From NCBI GenBank assembly GCA_963761735.1, contig CAVXHQ010000006.1, positions 289,476 through 353,475 of the forward strand: a stretch of 64,000 nucleotides of DNA. The letters are read 5' to 3'. Shown piece by piece: positions 1 through 7,100 of this stretch (position 1 is its first letter; every line of letters begins with the position of its first letter). Made by a program: the position numbers and the translations under genes. The notes under the pieces are model-generated. The model saw only the letters and a program-made list of their open reading frames with translations. It was not told the DNA's origin and did not search any database. Source of the DNA: CAVXHQ01 sp963761735. Lineage in GTDB: Bacteria; Pseudomonadota; Alphaproteobacteria; Rhodobacterales; Rhodobacteraceae.

Positions 1-531
1 GATCTCGGCCTGAATAGACACGTCGAGGGCCGAGGTCGGCTCGTCCAGCAGCATCACCTGCGGCTCGAGGGCCAGCGCGCGGGCGATGGCGATGCGTTGC
101 CGCTGGCCACCCGACAGCTCGTGCGGATAGCGGAACCGGTGCGCGGGCGTCAGGCCGATGTCGGCAAACAGCGCGTCGGTACGGTCCGAGATATCGTCCA
201 TGCCGTTGATCTGCATCGGTTCGGACACCGCGTCGCCGACCAGGCGTTTGGGATGCAGCGAGGCGAAGGGATCCTGAAACACCATCTGCACGGTGCGCCG
301 GAAATCGGCCCGCCGCGCGCCGGTGTGGCCCGCGCGCGCGTCGATGCCGGCCACGTCGATGCGCCCCTCCCAGCGCGGCACAAGCCCGGCGATGGCGCGC
401 AGGATCGTGCTCTTACCCGATCCGCTCTCGCCGACGAGGCCGAAACACTCGCCCCGCGCCACGCTAAGCCGCGCGTCCTGCACGACGTGGGCCGTGTCGT
501 ACCACACGTCGAGGGCCTCGACGGCGATCAT
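1..531 (-). CDS. Peptide ABC transporter ATPase, DppF/OppF type (3' end cut by window edge)
   Basis: Second of two ATPases of a peptide/nickel-type ABC importer; it would hydrolyse ATP on the cytoplasmic face of the permease pair encoded upstream. About 177 codons are visible. They show Walker A (GESGSGKST), the Q-loop (MVFQDP), the signature LSGGQRQR and Walker B (MLLDEPTSALD), in the usual order. The ATG at 531 overlaps the stop of the preceding ATPase gene (ATGA, 528-531), so the two are translationally coupled. The frame is still open at base 1, so the C-terminal oligopeptide-family tail is outside the window. The family is clear; the substrate is not. Confidence 0.93.
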   Translation of the reverse strand, partial: MIAVEALDVWYDTAHVVQDARLSVARGECFGLVGESGSGKSTILRAIAGLVPRWEGRIDVAGIDARAGHTGARRADFRRTVQMVFQDPFASLHPKRLVGDAVSEPMQINGMDDISDRTDALFADIGLTPAHRFRYPHELSGGQRQRIAIARALALEPQVMLLDEPTSALDVSIQAEI

Positions 532-1379
532 GGCAGCACCCACGCAGGATCGCGGTCCAGCACCGGCAGCGGCGACTGATCGCCGTCGATCCGGGGCATG
601 CAGCGCAGCAGCCCGCGGGTATAGGGGTGTTTGGCCAGCGCCAGATCGCGGGCGGCGATCTCTTCGACGACGCGGCCCGCGTACATCACCAGCACCCGGT
701 CGCAAAAGCGCGACACCAGCGGCAGGTCGTGGCTGATGAAGATCAGCCCCATGTCCCGCCTGCCCACCATGTCGTCGAGCACATCGAGCACCCGGGTCTG
801 CACCGTGACGTCGAGAGCGGAGGTGATCTCGTCGGCAATCAGCAGATCGGGGGCGCGCACGAAGGCGATGGCGATCATCACGCGCTGTCCCATGCCGCCG
901 GAGACCTCGTGCGGATAGAGGTTCATCACACGGTCGGCGTCGCGGATATCCGTCGCCAGCAGCATCTCGCGCGCGGTATCGCGGGCGCTGCGGCGCGTCA
1001 CGCGTTTGCCGGCGTTCGCGGTGCCCAGCCGGATGGATTCCACGATCTGTTCGCCGATGCGGTGCACCGGGTTCAGGGCGTGGCGCGGATCTTGCAGGAT
1101 CATCCCGATCCGGTCGCCGCGCAGGCGGCGCAACTGTCTGTTGCCGACCGATGTCAGATCGATGCCGTCGAACATCATCGCCCGCGCCTGCACGTTGGCG
1201 AGGCCCGGCAGGATGCCGAGGATGGCGCGGGCGGTCAGGCTCTTGCCCGATCCGCTTTCGCCGACGATGCCGATTTTCTCGCGGCCCATGGAAAAGGTGA
1301 CATCGCGGACGGCCGGATGGTCGCCCCCCTCGCCGGGAAAGACGACGTTCAGCCCGTCGATCTGCAACAGCGGGGTCAT
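528..1379 (-). CDS. Peptide ABC transporter ATPase, DppD/OppD type
   Basis: First ATPase of the importer, 283 aa. Walker A is GESGSGKS at about residues 40-47, the signature is SGGMGQRVMIA, Walker B reads IADEITSALD (Ile where Pro is usual) and the H-loop is ISHDLPLV. It is shorter than typical DppD (about 320 aa) because the Cys-rich C-terminal extension is nearly absent; the protein stops soon after the HPYTRGLL region. The start is the ATG at 1379, where homology begins (TPLLQIDGL); longer in-frame versions would read back into the upstream repeat array. That ATG overlaps the stop of a repeat-built frame (ATGA, 1376-1379), an unusual junction treated separately. Confidence 0.93.
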   Translation of the reverse strand: MTPLLQIDGLNVVFPGEGGDHPAVRDVTFSMGREKIGIVGESGSGKSLTARAILGILPGLANVQARAMMFDGIDLTSVGNRQLRRLRGDRIGMILQDPRHALNPVHRIGEQIVESIRLGTANAGKRVTRRSARDTAREMLLATDIRDADRVMNLYPHEVSGGMGQRVMIAIAFVRAPDLLIADEITSALDVTVQTRVLDVLDDMVGRRDMGLIFISHDLPLVSRFCDRVLVMYAGRVVEEIAARDLALAKHPYTRGLLRCMPRIDGDQSPLPVLDRDPAWVLP

Positions 1380-1576
1380 GGTATACCTCGGAGGTGCGGA
1401 ATTTCGGGGCCGCCAGTCCGCCCGTGTGCGGCCAGATCCATCATGTCGATCCGCCCGTGTGCGGCCAGATCCATCATGTCGATCCGCCCGTGTGCGGCCA
1501 GATCCATCATGTCGATCCGCCCGTGTGCGGCCAGATCCATCATGTCGATCCGCCCGTGTGCGGCCAGATCCATCAT
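1376..1576 (-). CDS. 66-codon repeat-built bridging ORF between DppC-type and DppD-type genes
   Basis: An open frame whose ATG (1574-1576) overlaps the TGA of the DppC-type gene and whose own TGA (1376-1378) overlaps the ATG of the DppD-type gene. It therefore has ATGA stop-start junctions at both ends. It encodes four copies of an 11-residue unit (MMDLAAHGRID) and a fifth, divergent unit with a short tail (TGGPEIPHLRGIP). A second ATG follows the first immediately, so 65 codons is equally possible. No family is recognised. The frame and both overlaps are read directly; translation, and a role in passing ribosomes from one gene to the next, are inference. It could be only a by-product of the 33-bp array, whose period keeps frames open. 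Confidence 0.4.
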   Translation of the reverse strand: MMDLAAHGRIDMMDLAAHGRIDMMDLAAHGRIDMMDLAAHGRIDMMDLAAHGRTGGPEIPHLRGIP

Positions 1577-1596
1577 GTCGATCCGCCCGTGTGCGG
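1419..1596. repeat. 33-bp tandem array, five full copies plus a 13-bp partial copy
   Basis: The string cgcccgtgtgcgg recurs at 1419, 1452, 1485, 1518, 1551 and 1584, exactly every 33 bases, and the bases between are the same in every copy. The array begins inside the last codons of the DppC-type gene (stop at 1573-1575) and fills the gap to the DppD-type gene. The unit length is a multiple of three, so reading frames stay open. Every unit carries the ATGATGG stop-start motif on the minus strand. No unique spacers are present, so it is not a CRISPR array. Confidence 0.95.
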
Positions 1597-2482
1597 ATCG
1601 AGGATATCGCGCAGCGCGTCGCCCAGAAAGTTGAACCCGAGCGAGACGATGAAGATCGCCGCACCGGGCATTGCGGCGACCCACCACTGCTCGAATATGA
1701 ACCGCCGACCGCTCGCGATCATCGCGCCCCATTCGGGCAGGGGCGGCTGCGCGCCAAGGCCGATGAACCCAAGGCCCGCAGCGATCAGGATGATGCCCGC
1801 CATGTCGAAGGTGACGCGCACCAGCGTGCTGGAGTAACAGATCGGAAAGATGTGGCGCGACATGATCCGCCAGTGCGACGCACCGGCAAGGCGGACGGCG
1901 GCGACATAGTCGGCGTGGCGGACGGCGAGGGTTTCGGCGCGGGCAAGGCGGGCGTAGGGCGGCCAGGCCGTCAGGGTGATCGCCAGGGCCGCGTTGACGA
2001 TGCCGGGCCCCAGGACCGCGACGAAGGCCAGCGCCAGCAGCAGTTTCGGCACGGCGAGGAACACATCCGTCACGCGCATCAGGACAGCATCGGTCCAGCC
2101 GCCGAAATACCCCGAGACGACGCCCATCAGCAGGCCGATCGGCGCGGAGGTGAAAATGACGAGCGCCACGATGAAGATCGTGATCCGGCTGCCGTACAGG
2201 ATGCGGGTATAGATGTCGCGCCCCAGTTCGTCCGTGCCGAACCAGTATTGCGCGCCGGGCGCGGTCAGGCGGGCGCCGAAATCGGGGGCGTAGGGATCGT
2301 GGGTTGCCAACACAGGCGCAAAGATCGCCACGAGGATCAGCAGCGTCCCGATGCCGAGGCCGGTCATGCCCAGCGGGTTGCGCCGGAACCGGCGGGCGAA
2401 ACCGCGCGCCGCGTCTGGCCCGGGCCTGCCAGACAGACCGGCGCTGTAGGGGTGGCGCGGTCTTGGCTGTCGCCACGGTCAT
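1573..2482 (-). CDS. Peptide ABC transporter permease, DppC/OppC type (one-base frameshift near 2400)
   Basis: Inner-membrane permease subunit, 302 aa after correction. TM1 (GIGTLLILVAIFAPVLA) is followed by the family motif FGTDELGRDIYTRILYG, the EAA loop (RLAGASHWRIMSRHIFP) and the C-terminal NFLGDALRDILDP. The N-terminus (MTVATAKTAPPLQRR) lies in another frame. Removing one base from the AAA at 2399-2401 joins it to the FARRFRRNPLGM segment expected before TM1. The ATG at 2480-2482 overlaps the stop of an upstream mini-ORF. Without the correction the only in-frame ATG is at 2367, which loses the cytoplasmic N-terminus. I read this as sequence error or a recent lesion. The last codons are part of the 33-bp array. 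Confidence 0.85.
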
Positions 2483-2508
2483 GTCACGCTCCGTGTGCAT
2501 CGTTTCAT
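2479..2508 (-). CDS. Mini-ORF 4 of the ATGA relay (9 codons)
   Basis: Reads MKRCTRSVT then TGA. The ATG (2506-2508) overlaps the TGA of mini-ORF 3 and the TGA (2479-2481) overlaps the ATG of the DppC-type permease. The last six residues match the C-terminus of the DppB-type protein (TRSVT), so the unit is a duplicated gene end. No peptide function is claimed. Translation by stop-start reinitiation is inferred from the overlaps. Confidence 0.4.
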   Translation of the reverse strand: MKRCTRSVT

Positions 2509-2534
2509 TTCACGCTCCGCGTGGGTCGGTTCAT
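2505..2534 (-). CDS. Mini-ORF 3 of the ATGA relay (9 codons)
   Basis: Reads MNRPTRSVK then TGA. The ATG (2532-2534) overlaps the stop of mini-ORF 2 and the TGA (2505-2507) overlaps the start of mini-ORF 4. A substitution in the penultimate codon (ACA to AAA) leaves the ATGA intact. See the findings for the interpretation. Confidence 0.4.
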   Translation of the reverse strand: MNRPTRSVK

Positions 2535-2560
2535 GTCATGCTCCGGGTGCATCGTTTCAT
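2531..2560 (-). CDS. Mini-ORF 2 of the ATGA relay (9 codons)
   Basis: Reads MKRCTRSMT then TGA. The ATG (2558-2560) overlaps the stop of mini-ORF 1 and the TGA (2531-2533) overlaps the start of mini-ORF 3. The GTG of the other copies is ATG here, giving a Met instead of a Val near the end. Confidence 0.4.
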   Translation of the reverse strand: MKRCTRSMT

Positions 2561-2589
2561 GTCACGCTCCGCGTACACCGAAAATTCAT
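2557..2589 (-). CDS. Mini-ORF 1 of the ATGA relay (10 codons)
   Basis: Reads MNFRCTRSVT then TGA. The ATG (2587-2589) overlaps the TGA of the DppB-type permease and its TGA (2557-2559) overlaps the start of mini-ORF 2. It is one codon longer than the other units because of a 3-base insertion, which preserves frame and both overlaps. Confidence 0.4.
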   Translation of the reverse strand: MNFRCTRSVT

Positions 2590-3657
2590 GTCACGCTCCG
2601 CGTGCGGGGATCGAGGACCCGGTACAGCAGGTCCGAGGCGACGTTGAGCAGCACGAACACCGTGCCGACCACCATCGTGCCGCCGAGGACGGCGTTGATA
2701 TCGCCGCCCAGCAGCGATTGCGCGATATAGTTGCCGAGACCCGGCCACGAGAATACCGTCTCGATCAGCACCGACCCTTCGAGCAGTCCGCCGAACGACA
2801 GCGCGACGATGGTGACCAGCGGTATGGCCGCGTTGCGCAGGGCGTGGTGCACGACGATAGTGTATTCCGACGCGCCCTTCAGGCGGGCGGCCAGCACGTA
2901 TTCCGAGTTCAGCTGTTCGAGCATCACCGACCGGGTCATCCGGCTGATGTAGGCCATCGAATAATACCCCACCAGCACGGCAGGTAGCACGATGTGGCTG
3001 ATCGCATTGGCGAAAACCTCCCAGGATCCGGTGAGCGCGGTGTCGATCAGGATGAACCCGGTGACGCGACGATACGAATAGGCATAGCCGATGTCGATCT
3101 GCCCCGGCCCGCCGACCCATTCGAGTTCGGGCGTAAAACACGAGGAGCGCCATCAGCGCCAGCCAGAATATCGGCACCGAATAGCCGATGAGGGCCACGA
3201 CGCGCACGACGTGATCGACCCATGTGTCGCGCTTTACCGCGGCGATGACGCCCGCCGGTATGCCAAGACCGGTGCCGATCAGGATGCCGAGGATCGCAAG
3301 TTCGAACGTCGCCGGAAAGAACCGCGCGATGTCCGACGAGATCGACCGGTTCGTCACCATCGAGGTGCCCAGATCGAGACGGATGACGTCCCAGACATAG
3401 GCGCCGAACTGCACGATCACCGGCTTGTCGAGGCCCATTTCCCGGAACACCCGGTCGTAGACGTCCTGCGGCGCCTGATCGCCGACGACGGTCAGGACCG
3501 GGTCGATCGGCACCACCCGCCCGATGAAGAACGTCAGCGCGATAAGGCCGAGCAGCGTCAGCGCCACGGTCAGCAGCACCGACGCGCCGCCACGGGCCAT
3601 GCGCCCGGCGCGGCCCGCTACGATTGCGCTGCGGCCGGGGCCGGATGTGGGGGTCAT
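2586..3657 (-). CDS. Peptide ABC transporter permease, DppB/OppB type (one-base frameshift near 3126)
   Basis: Inner-membrane permease subunit, 356 aa after correction. TM1 is LLGLIALTFFIGRVVPIDP. The middle carries GLDKPVIVQFGAYVWD and ATFELAILGILIG. The C-terminal half has the EAA loop (RLKGASEYTIVVHHALRNA) and ends GLGNYIAQSLLGG...YRVLDPRTRSVT. The two halves are in different frames. Dropping one T at 3126-3127 gives YARLEWVGGPGQIDIGYAY, the expected family sequence. I chose the ATG at 3657; an ATG at 3601 is possible. The stop begins the chain of mini-ORFs that leads to the DppC-type gene. Confidence 0.85.
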
Positions 3658-3725
3658 GACGGGTCCGATGACGCAAGGGGGGGGCGACCGGCGGGTGCCG
3701 GTCGGCCCGGATTTTCGGGTCGCGG

Positions 3726-5315
3726 TTACTTCGTTACCCGCCAGTAGCGATCGTCGGCAAAGGTGACGCCAAGAACCAGGCCTTCGACGTTCGAGCGCAC
3801 GCCGATAGCACGCTGTTCCTGGAACATGAACAGGAACGGCGAGGTGTCGGTATGTTCCACCTGAATTTCCTCGTACAGCGCCTGACGGGTCGCGGTATCG
3901 GTCTCGGCGAGGGCCGCCATCGTGCGCGGCGACAGGTCGCCGGGGGCGAAACCGAACCGGTCGGCAAGCGTTTCCTTGTCGTCGGGCGTGTCGGCTGCGG
4001 TCACCGCAAAGGCGCGCGCGTTCGAGTGCGGATCGGGGTAATCGGGGCCCCAGAGACCCATCCAGCCGTCCAGATCGTGGCTGCGATACCGCTCGAGCCA
4101 CTGGCCGCCGTCCACGACCTCGAGGTTCAGGTCGATGCCCGCGGGTGCCATCGTCGCCTGCAAGGCCTGGGCGAAATCGACGTAGGGCGCGTTGTTCCAG
4201 ACCACGATGTCGAGCGACAGCGGCAGTTCGACGCCCGATTCCGCGAGCAGCTCCTGCGCGCGTTCGAGATCATAGCTGAACGGCGTATACTCGCTCTCGC
4301 CCAGAAACCCGCCGGGGATCATCGTCTGGTGCACCGACACGGTGCCCTGTGCCAGGCTGTCGGCCATGCCCTGATAATCGATGAGCCATTTCATCGCCTC
4401 GATGACCTGCGGCTGATCGAGGCCGGGGGTGCGCTGGTTCATGCCCATGTAATAGATCACCGAGGACGGTCCGGTGATCGTCGTGGTCTCGGTGTTGTCG
4501 GCCATGGCGATATGATCGTCGGGTGCCAGCTTGTTGGCGATGTCGATGTCGCCCTGTTCCAGCAGCAGCCGCTGCGTCGCACTTTCGGCCACATGACGGA
4601 TCACGATGCGGGCCATTTCAGGCGCGTCGCCCCAGTAATTGTCGTTGCGCTCCATCACGATGGCGACGGCAGGATCCCATTGCTGCAACTGAAAAGGGCC
4701 GGACCCTACGCTTGCCGCGCCCGATTTGAGCCAGGCGTTGCCGAAATCGCCGTCGACCTCGTTTTCGACCAGCGGCGCGCGTTCCACGATGGCCGCGACA
4801 TAGGCCGACAGCACCACGAGGAAGAACGACGGCGAATAGGCCTCGGCGATGGTGACGACGAGCTTACCATCCTCGACGCGGACCATGTCCTCGACGTTTT
4901 CGGGAGTGAACCCGAACTGCGTGATGATGAAGGCGGACCGCGAGTTGAGTTTCACCGCGCGTTGCAGGGAATAGGCGGCGTCCTCGGCGGTCACCGGATT
5001 GCCGGACGAGAACGTCGCGCCTGTCGCCATGGTGAACGTATAGGTCAGGCCGTCGTCGCTGATCTCCCAGCTCTCGGCCAGCTGCGGCTGAATGTCGGTG
5101 GCGTCGTCGATGTTGACGGTCACGAGGTTCTGGTAGACCTGCGTGGTGACGAGGACGCCGCCGACCTCGGATACCTCATGCGGATCGAGCGACAGGACAT
5201 CGTCGATGACGTCGGCGATGACGAGGGTGTCGGTGGGCGTTTGGGCGTAGGCCGGCGCCGCGAGCGCCAGCAGCATCGCGGTGGCGAGGCCCCTGGTCGA
5301 GATCTGAAAGGTCAT
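3726..5315 (-). CDS. Periplasmic peptide-binding protein, DppA/OppA type (importer 1)
   Basis: Solute-binding protein of family 5 (SBP_bac_5), 529 aa, which would capture the substrate in the periplasm for the adjacent DppB/C-type permease. A Sec signal peptide is visible (STRGLATAMLLALAAPAYA, cleavage before QTPTD). The mature protein has the usual SLDPHEVSEV start, the ESWEISDDGLTYTFTM block and PDYPDPHSNA near the C-terminal lobe. The ATG at 5315 is fixed by an AGGGAG ribosome site (5321-5327) and the signal peptide; longer frames lack both. It ends 68 bases before the DppB-type gene. Family certain, substrate unknown. Confidence 0.93.
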   Translation of the reverse strand: MTFQISTRGLATAMLLALAAPAYAQTPTDTLVIADVIDDVLSLDPHEVSEVGGVLVTTQVYQNLVTVNIDDATDIQPQLAESWEISDDGLTYTFTMATGATFSSGNPVTAEDAAYSLQRAVKLNSRSAFIITQFGFTPENVEDMVRVEDGKLVVTIAEAYSPSFFLVVLSAYVAAIVERAPLVENEVDGDFGNAWLKSGAASVGSGPFQLQQWDPAVAIVMERNDNYWGDAPEMARIVIRHVAESATQRLLLEQGDIDIANKLAPDDHIAMADNTETTTITGPSSVIYYMGMNQRTPGLDQPQVIEAMKWLIDYQGMADSLAQGTVSVHQTMIPGGFLGESEYTPFSYDLERAQELLAESGVELPLSLDIVVWNNAPYVDFAQALQATMAPAGIDLNLEVVDGGQWLERYRSHDLDGWMGLWGPDYPDPHSNARAFAVTAADTPDDKETLADRFGFAPGDLSPRTMAALAETDTATRQALYEEIQVEHTDTSPFLFMFQEQRAIGVRSNVEGLVLGVTFADDRYWRVTK

Positions 5316-5368
5316 GGTGTTCTCCCTGAGGACGGGTGCGCGGTCAGGCACCCAGGTTGATGGTCCGA

Positions 5369-5397
5369 CGATAACGCCCCTTTGCCGGTGAGGGCAA
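5369..5397 (-). promoter_or_regulatory. Possible promoter for importer 1
   Basis: In the 210-base gap between the two binding-protein genes the minus strand reads TTGCCC, 17 bases, then TTATCG, about 55 bases before the start codon at 5315. The -35 resembles consensus; the -10 is poor. It would give importer 1 its own transcription in addition to read-through from importer 2. Weak evidence. Confidence 0.25.
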
Positions 5398-5525
5398 TCG
5401 GGGCAACCGCCGGTTTGCGCAATGATTTCCACGCGGCCCGTGGATAGGACGATCCAGGGGCCGCGCGGATGCCGGTGCCCTGAAATCGGGCAAGGCGGCG
5501 CTGCCGTTGCGCGACGGCGCGCGGG

Positions 5526-7100
5526 TCAGTCGCCCATCGTCACGTCGCGGAAATAGGGCACGTTCAGGTTCGAGCGCCAGAACCCCTGCACCTGCGGCGA
5601 CATCATCATGTAGTTGTAGCGGTGGTACATCGGCAGGATGACATGGTCGTTCATCAGGATCGCCTCCGCCTCGTGCATCGCGGCAAGCCCTTCGGCCTCG
5701 TCGCCCGTCGCCTTGGCGGCATCGAGGGCAGCCTCGAACGCGGGGCTGTCCCAGGCGGCGAGGTTGTTGGGGCTGCCGGGCAGGAACACGTCGAGGAACG
5801 TCATCGGGTGCGGATAATCCGCGCCCCAGCCCATCTGCGCGATCTGGTACTGAACCTGCTGCACTTCCGGGTAGTAGACCTGCCATTCCGTTGCGCGGAT
5901 CTGCACGTCGATGTTCAGGTTTTCCTTCCACATCTGCTGGATCGCCTCGAGGAGTTTCTCGATCGGCGGCGAGGTATAGGTCACGAACACGGTTTCGGGG
6001 AACCCTTCGCCGTCCGGATAGCCCGCCTCGGCGAGCAGGGCCTGCGCCGCCTCGGGCTGCGCCGTCTCGGCCAGACCGTAGGTGCCCGCGCCGTCCCGGA
6101 AATCCTCGCCGTTCAGCGTCAGGCCGTAGGGCACGAGGCCGATGGCGGGCCGGTCCGCCGATTGCAGCACGAAATCGACGATGTCCTGCCGGTCGATGGC
6201 CATCGACAGCGCCTGACGGACGCGCACATCGTCCAGCGGCGGCTGCGCCGGGTTGAAGAACGCGTAGGTGGTGCCAAGGGCAGGCACGACCATGAACGCA
6301 TCGCTTTCGGCGATCAGACGCGGGATCTCGGGGGCGGGCACCGCCTCGATGCCATCGACCTGGCCGCTCTCCATCGCCGTCAGGGCCGTCGCCTGATCGG
6401 GGATCAGCCGGAAGGTGAGGGTGTCGAGCGTGACGGCACCCGCGTCGTAATACTCGGGGTTCCTGGCAAACACGACCGACTCGCCGAAATTGAATTCCGT
6501 CACCATGAACGGACCGTTGCCGATGAAGGTTTCGGGGTTGCGCGTCCAGCCGTCCGGGTCCGCCTCGACGACATCCTCGCGCACCGGGAACCAGTTGGTA
6601 TAGGTGATGAGCGGCAGCAGGTAGGGCACGCGCTGCGACAGGGTGAATGTCAGCGTCCTGTCGTCGGGCGCGGAAATGGCGACGTCGCCGGTCCCGCCCG
6701 CGTCGTAATGCGCCTGCGCGCCCTCGATCAGGTAGAACTGCGACGGGTTTTTCGCCCCCGACGCGGGGTCGAGGATGCGCATCCACGCATAGACGAAATC
6801 GCCCGCCGTGACCGGCTGCCCGTCCGACCAGTTGGCGTCGCGCAGGGTGAACGTCCAGGTCAGGCCGTCGTCGGACATCTCCCAGCTTTCCGCCATCGCG
6901 CCTTCGATCTCGCCGTCCCGGGTGAACCGCACGAGGCCCTCGAAGGTGTTGCCGATGATCGGTGCCGCGAATGTTTCGGAGGTCAGGCCGGGGTCGTAGG
7001 TCGCGCTCTCGTTGTTGACGACGTAGGTCAGGTCGCCCTGGGCGAGCAGGGGGCCTGCGATAAGGGCCGCGAAGGCGGTGGAGATCATCAGGTTACGCAT
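5526..7100 (-). CDS. Periplasmic peptide-binding protein, DppA/OppA type (importer 2)
   Basis: Family 5 solute-binding protein, 524 aa, with signal peptide LMISTAFAALIAGPLLA. The motifs are oligopeptide-binding type: YDPGLTSETF, AESWEMSDDGLTWTFTLR, DFVYAWMRILDP, GADYPHPMTFLDVF and LPMYHRYNY, closer to OppA/MppA than to DppA. The ATG at 7100 overlaps the last 8 bases of the upstream ATPase gene and has an AAGGAA ribosome site 5' of it. It is last in the B2-C2-D2-F2-A2 order, an unusual place for a binding protein, which is normally first. Confidence 0.93.
   Translation of the reverse strand: MRNLMISTAFAALIAGPLLAQGDLTYVVNNESATYDPGLTSETFAAPIIGNTFEGLVRFTRDGEIEGAMAESWEMSDDGLTWTFTLRDANWSDGQPVTAGDFVYAWMRILDPASGAKNPSQFYLIEGAQAHYDAGGTGDVAISAPDDRTLTFTLSQRVPYLLPLITYTNWFPVREDVVEADPDGWTRNPETFIGNGPFMVTEFNFGESVVFARNPEYYDAGAVTLDTLTFRLIPDQATALTAMESGQVDGIEAVPAPEIPRLIAESDAFMVVPALGTTYAFFNPAQPPLDDVRVRQALSMAIDRQDIVDFVLQSADRPAIGLVPYGLTLNGEDFRDGAGTYGLAETAQPEAAQALLAEAGYPDGEGFPETVFVTYTSPPIEKLLEAIQQMWKENLNIDVQIRATEWQVYYPEVQQVQYQIAQMGWGADYPHPMTFLDVFLPGSPNNLAAWDSPAFEAALDAAKATGDEAEGLAAMHEAEAILMNDHVILPMYHRYNYMMMSPQVQGFWRSNLNVPYFRDVTMGD

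Larger units (their letters stand above)
2479..2606. repeat. Degenerate 26-bp tandem repeat, five copies, spanning the DppB-DppC junction
   Basis: Copies of catgtcacgctccgcgtg plus a variable tail start at 2480, 2506, 2532, 2558 and 2587. Three intervals are 26 bases and one is 29. The copy at 2587 is the 3' end of the DppB-type gene, and the copy at 2480 contains the start of the DppC-type gene. Copies differ by several substitutions and one 3-base insertion, yet every one keeps the ATGA (tcat on the plus strand). The spacing follows from 30-base mini-cistrons overlapping by 4 bases. Confidence 0.9.

Noticed and set aside
1419..1596. Regular 33-bp repeats resembling a CRISPR array
   Set aside because: The copies are contiguous with no unique spacers, lie partly inside a coding gene, and have no cas genes nearby.
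2397..2403. Programmed frameshift in the DppC-type gene
   Set aside because: Only a plain AAA/TTT run is present, without a slippery heptamer or stimulatory structure, and four other genes show similar single-base lesions; sequence error or mutation is simpler.
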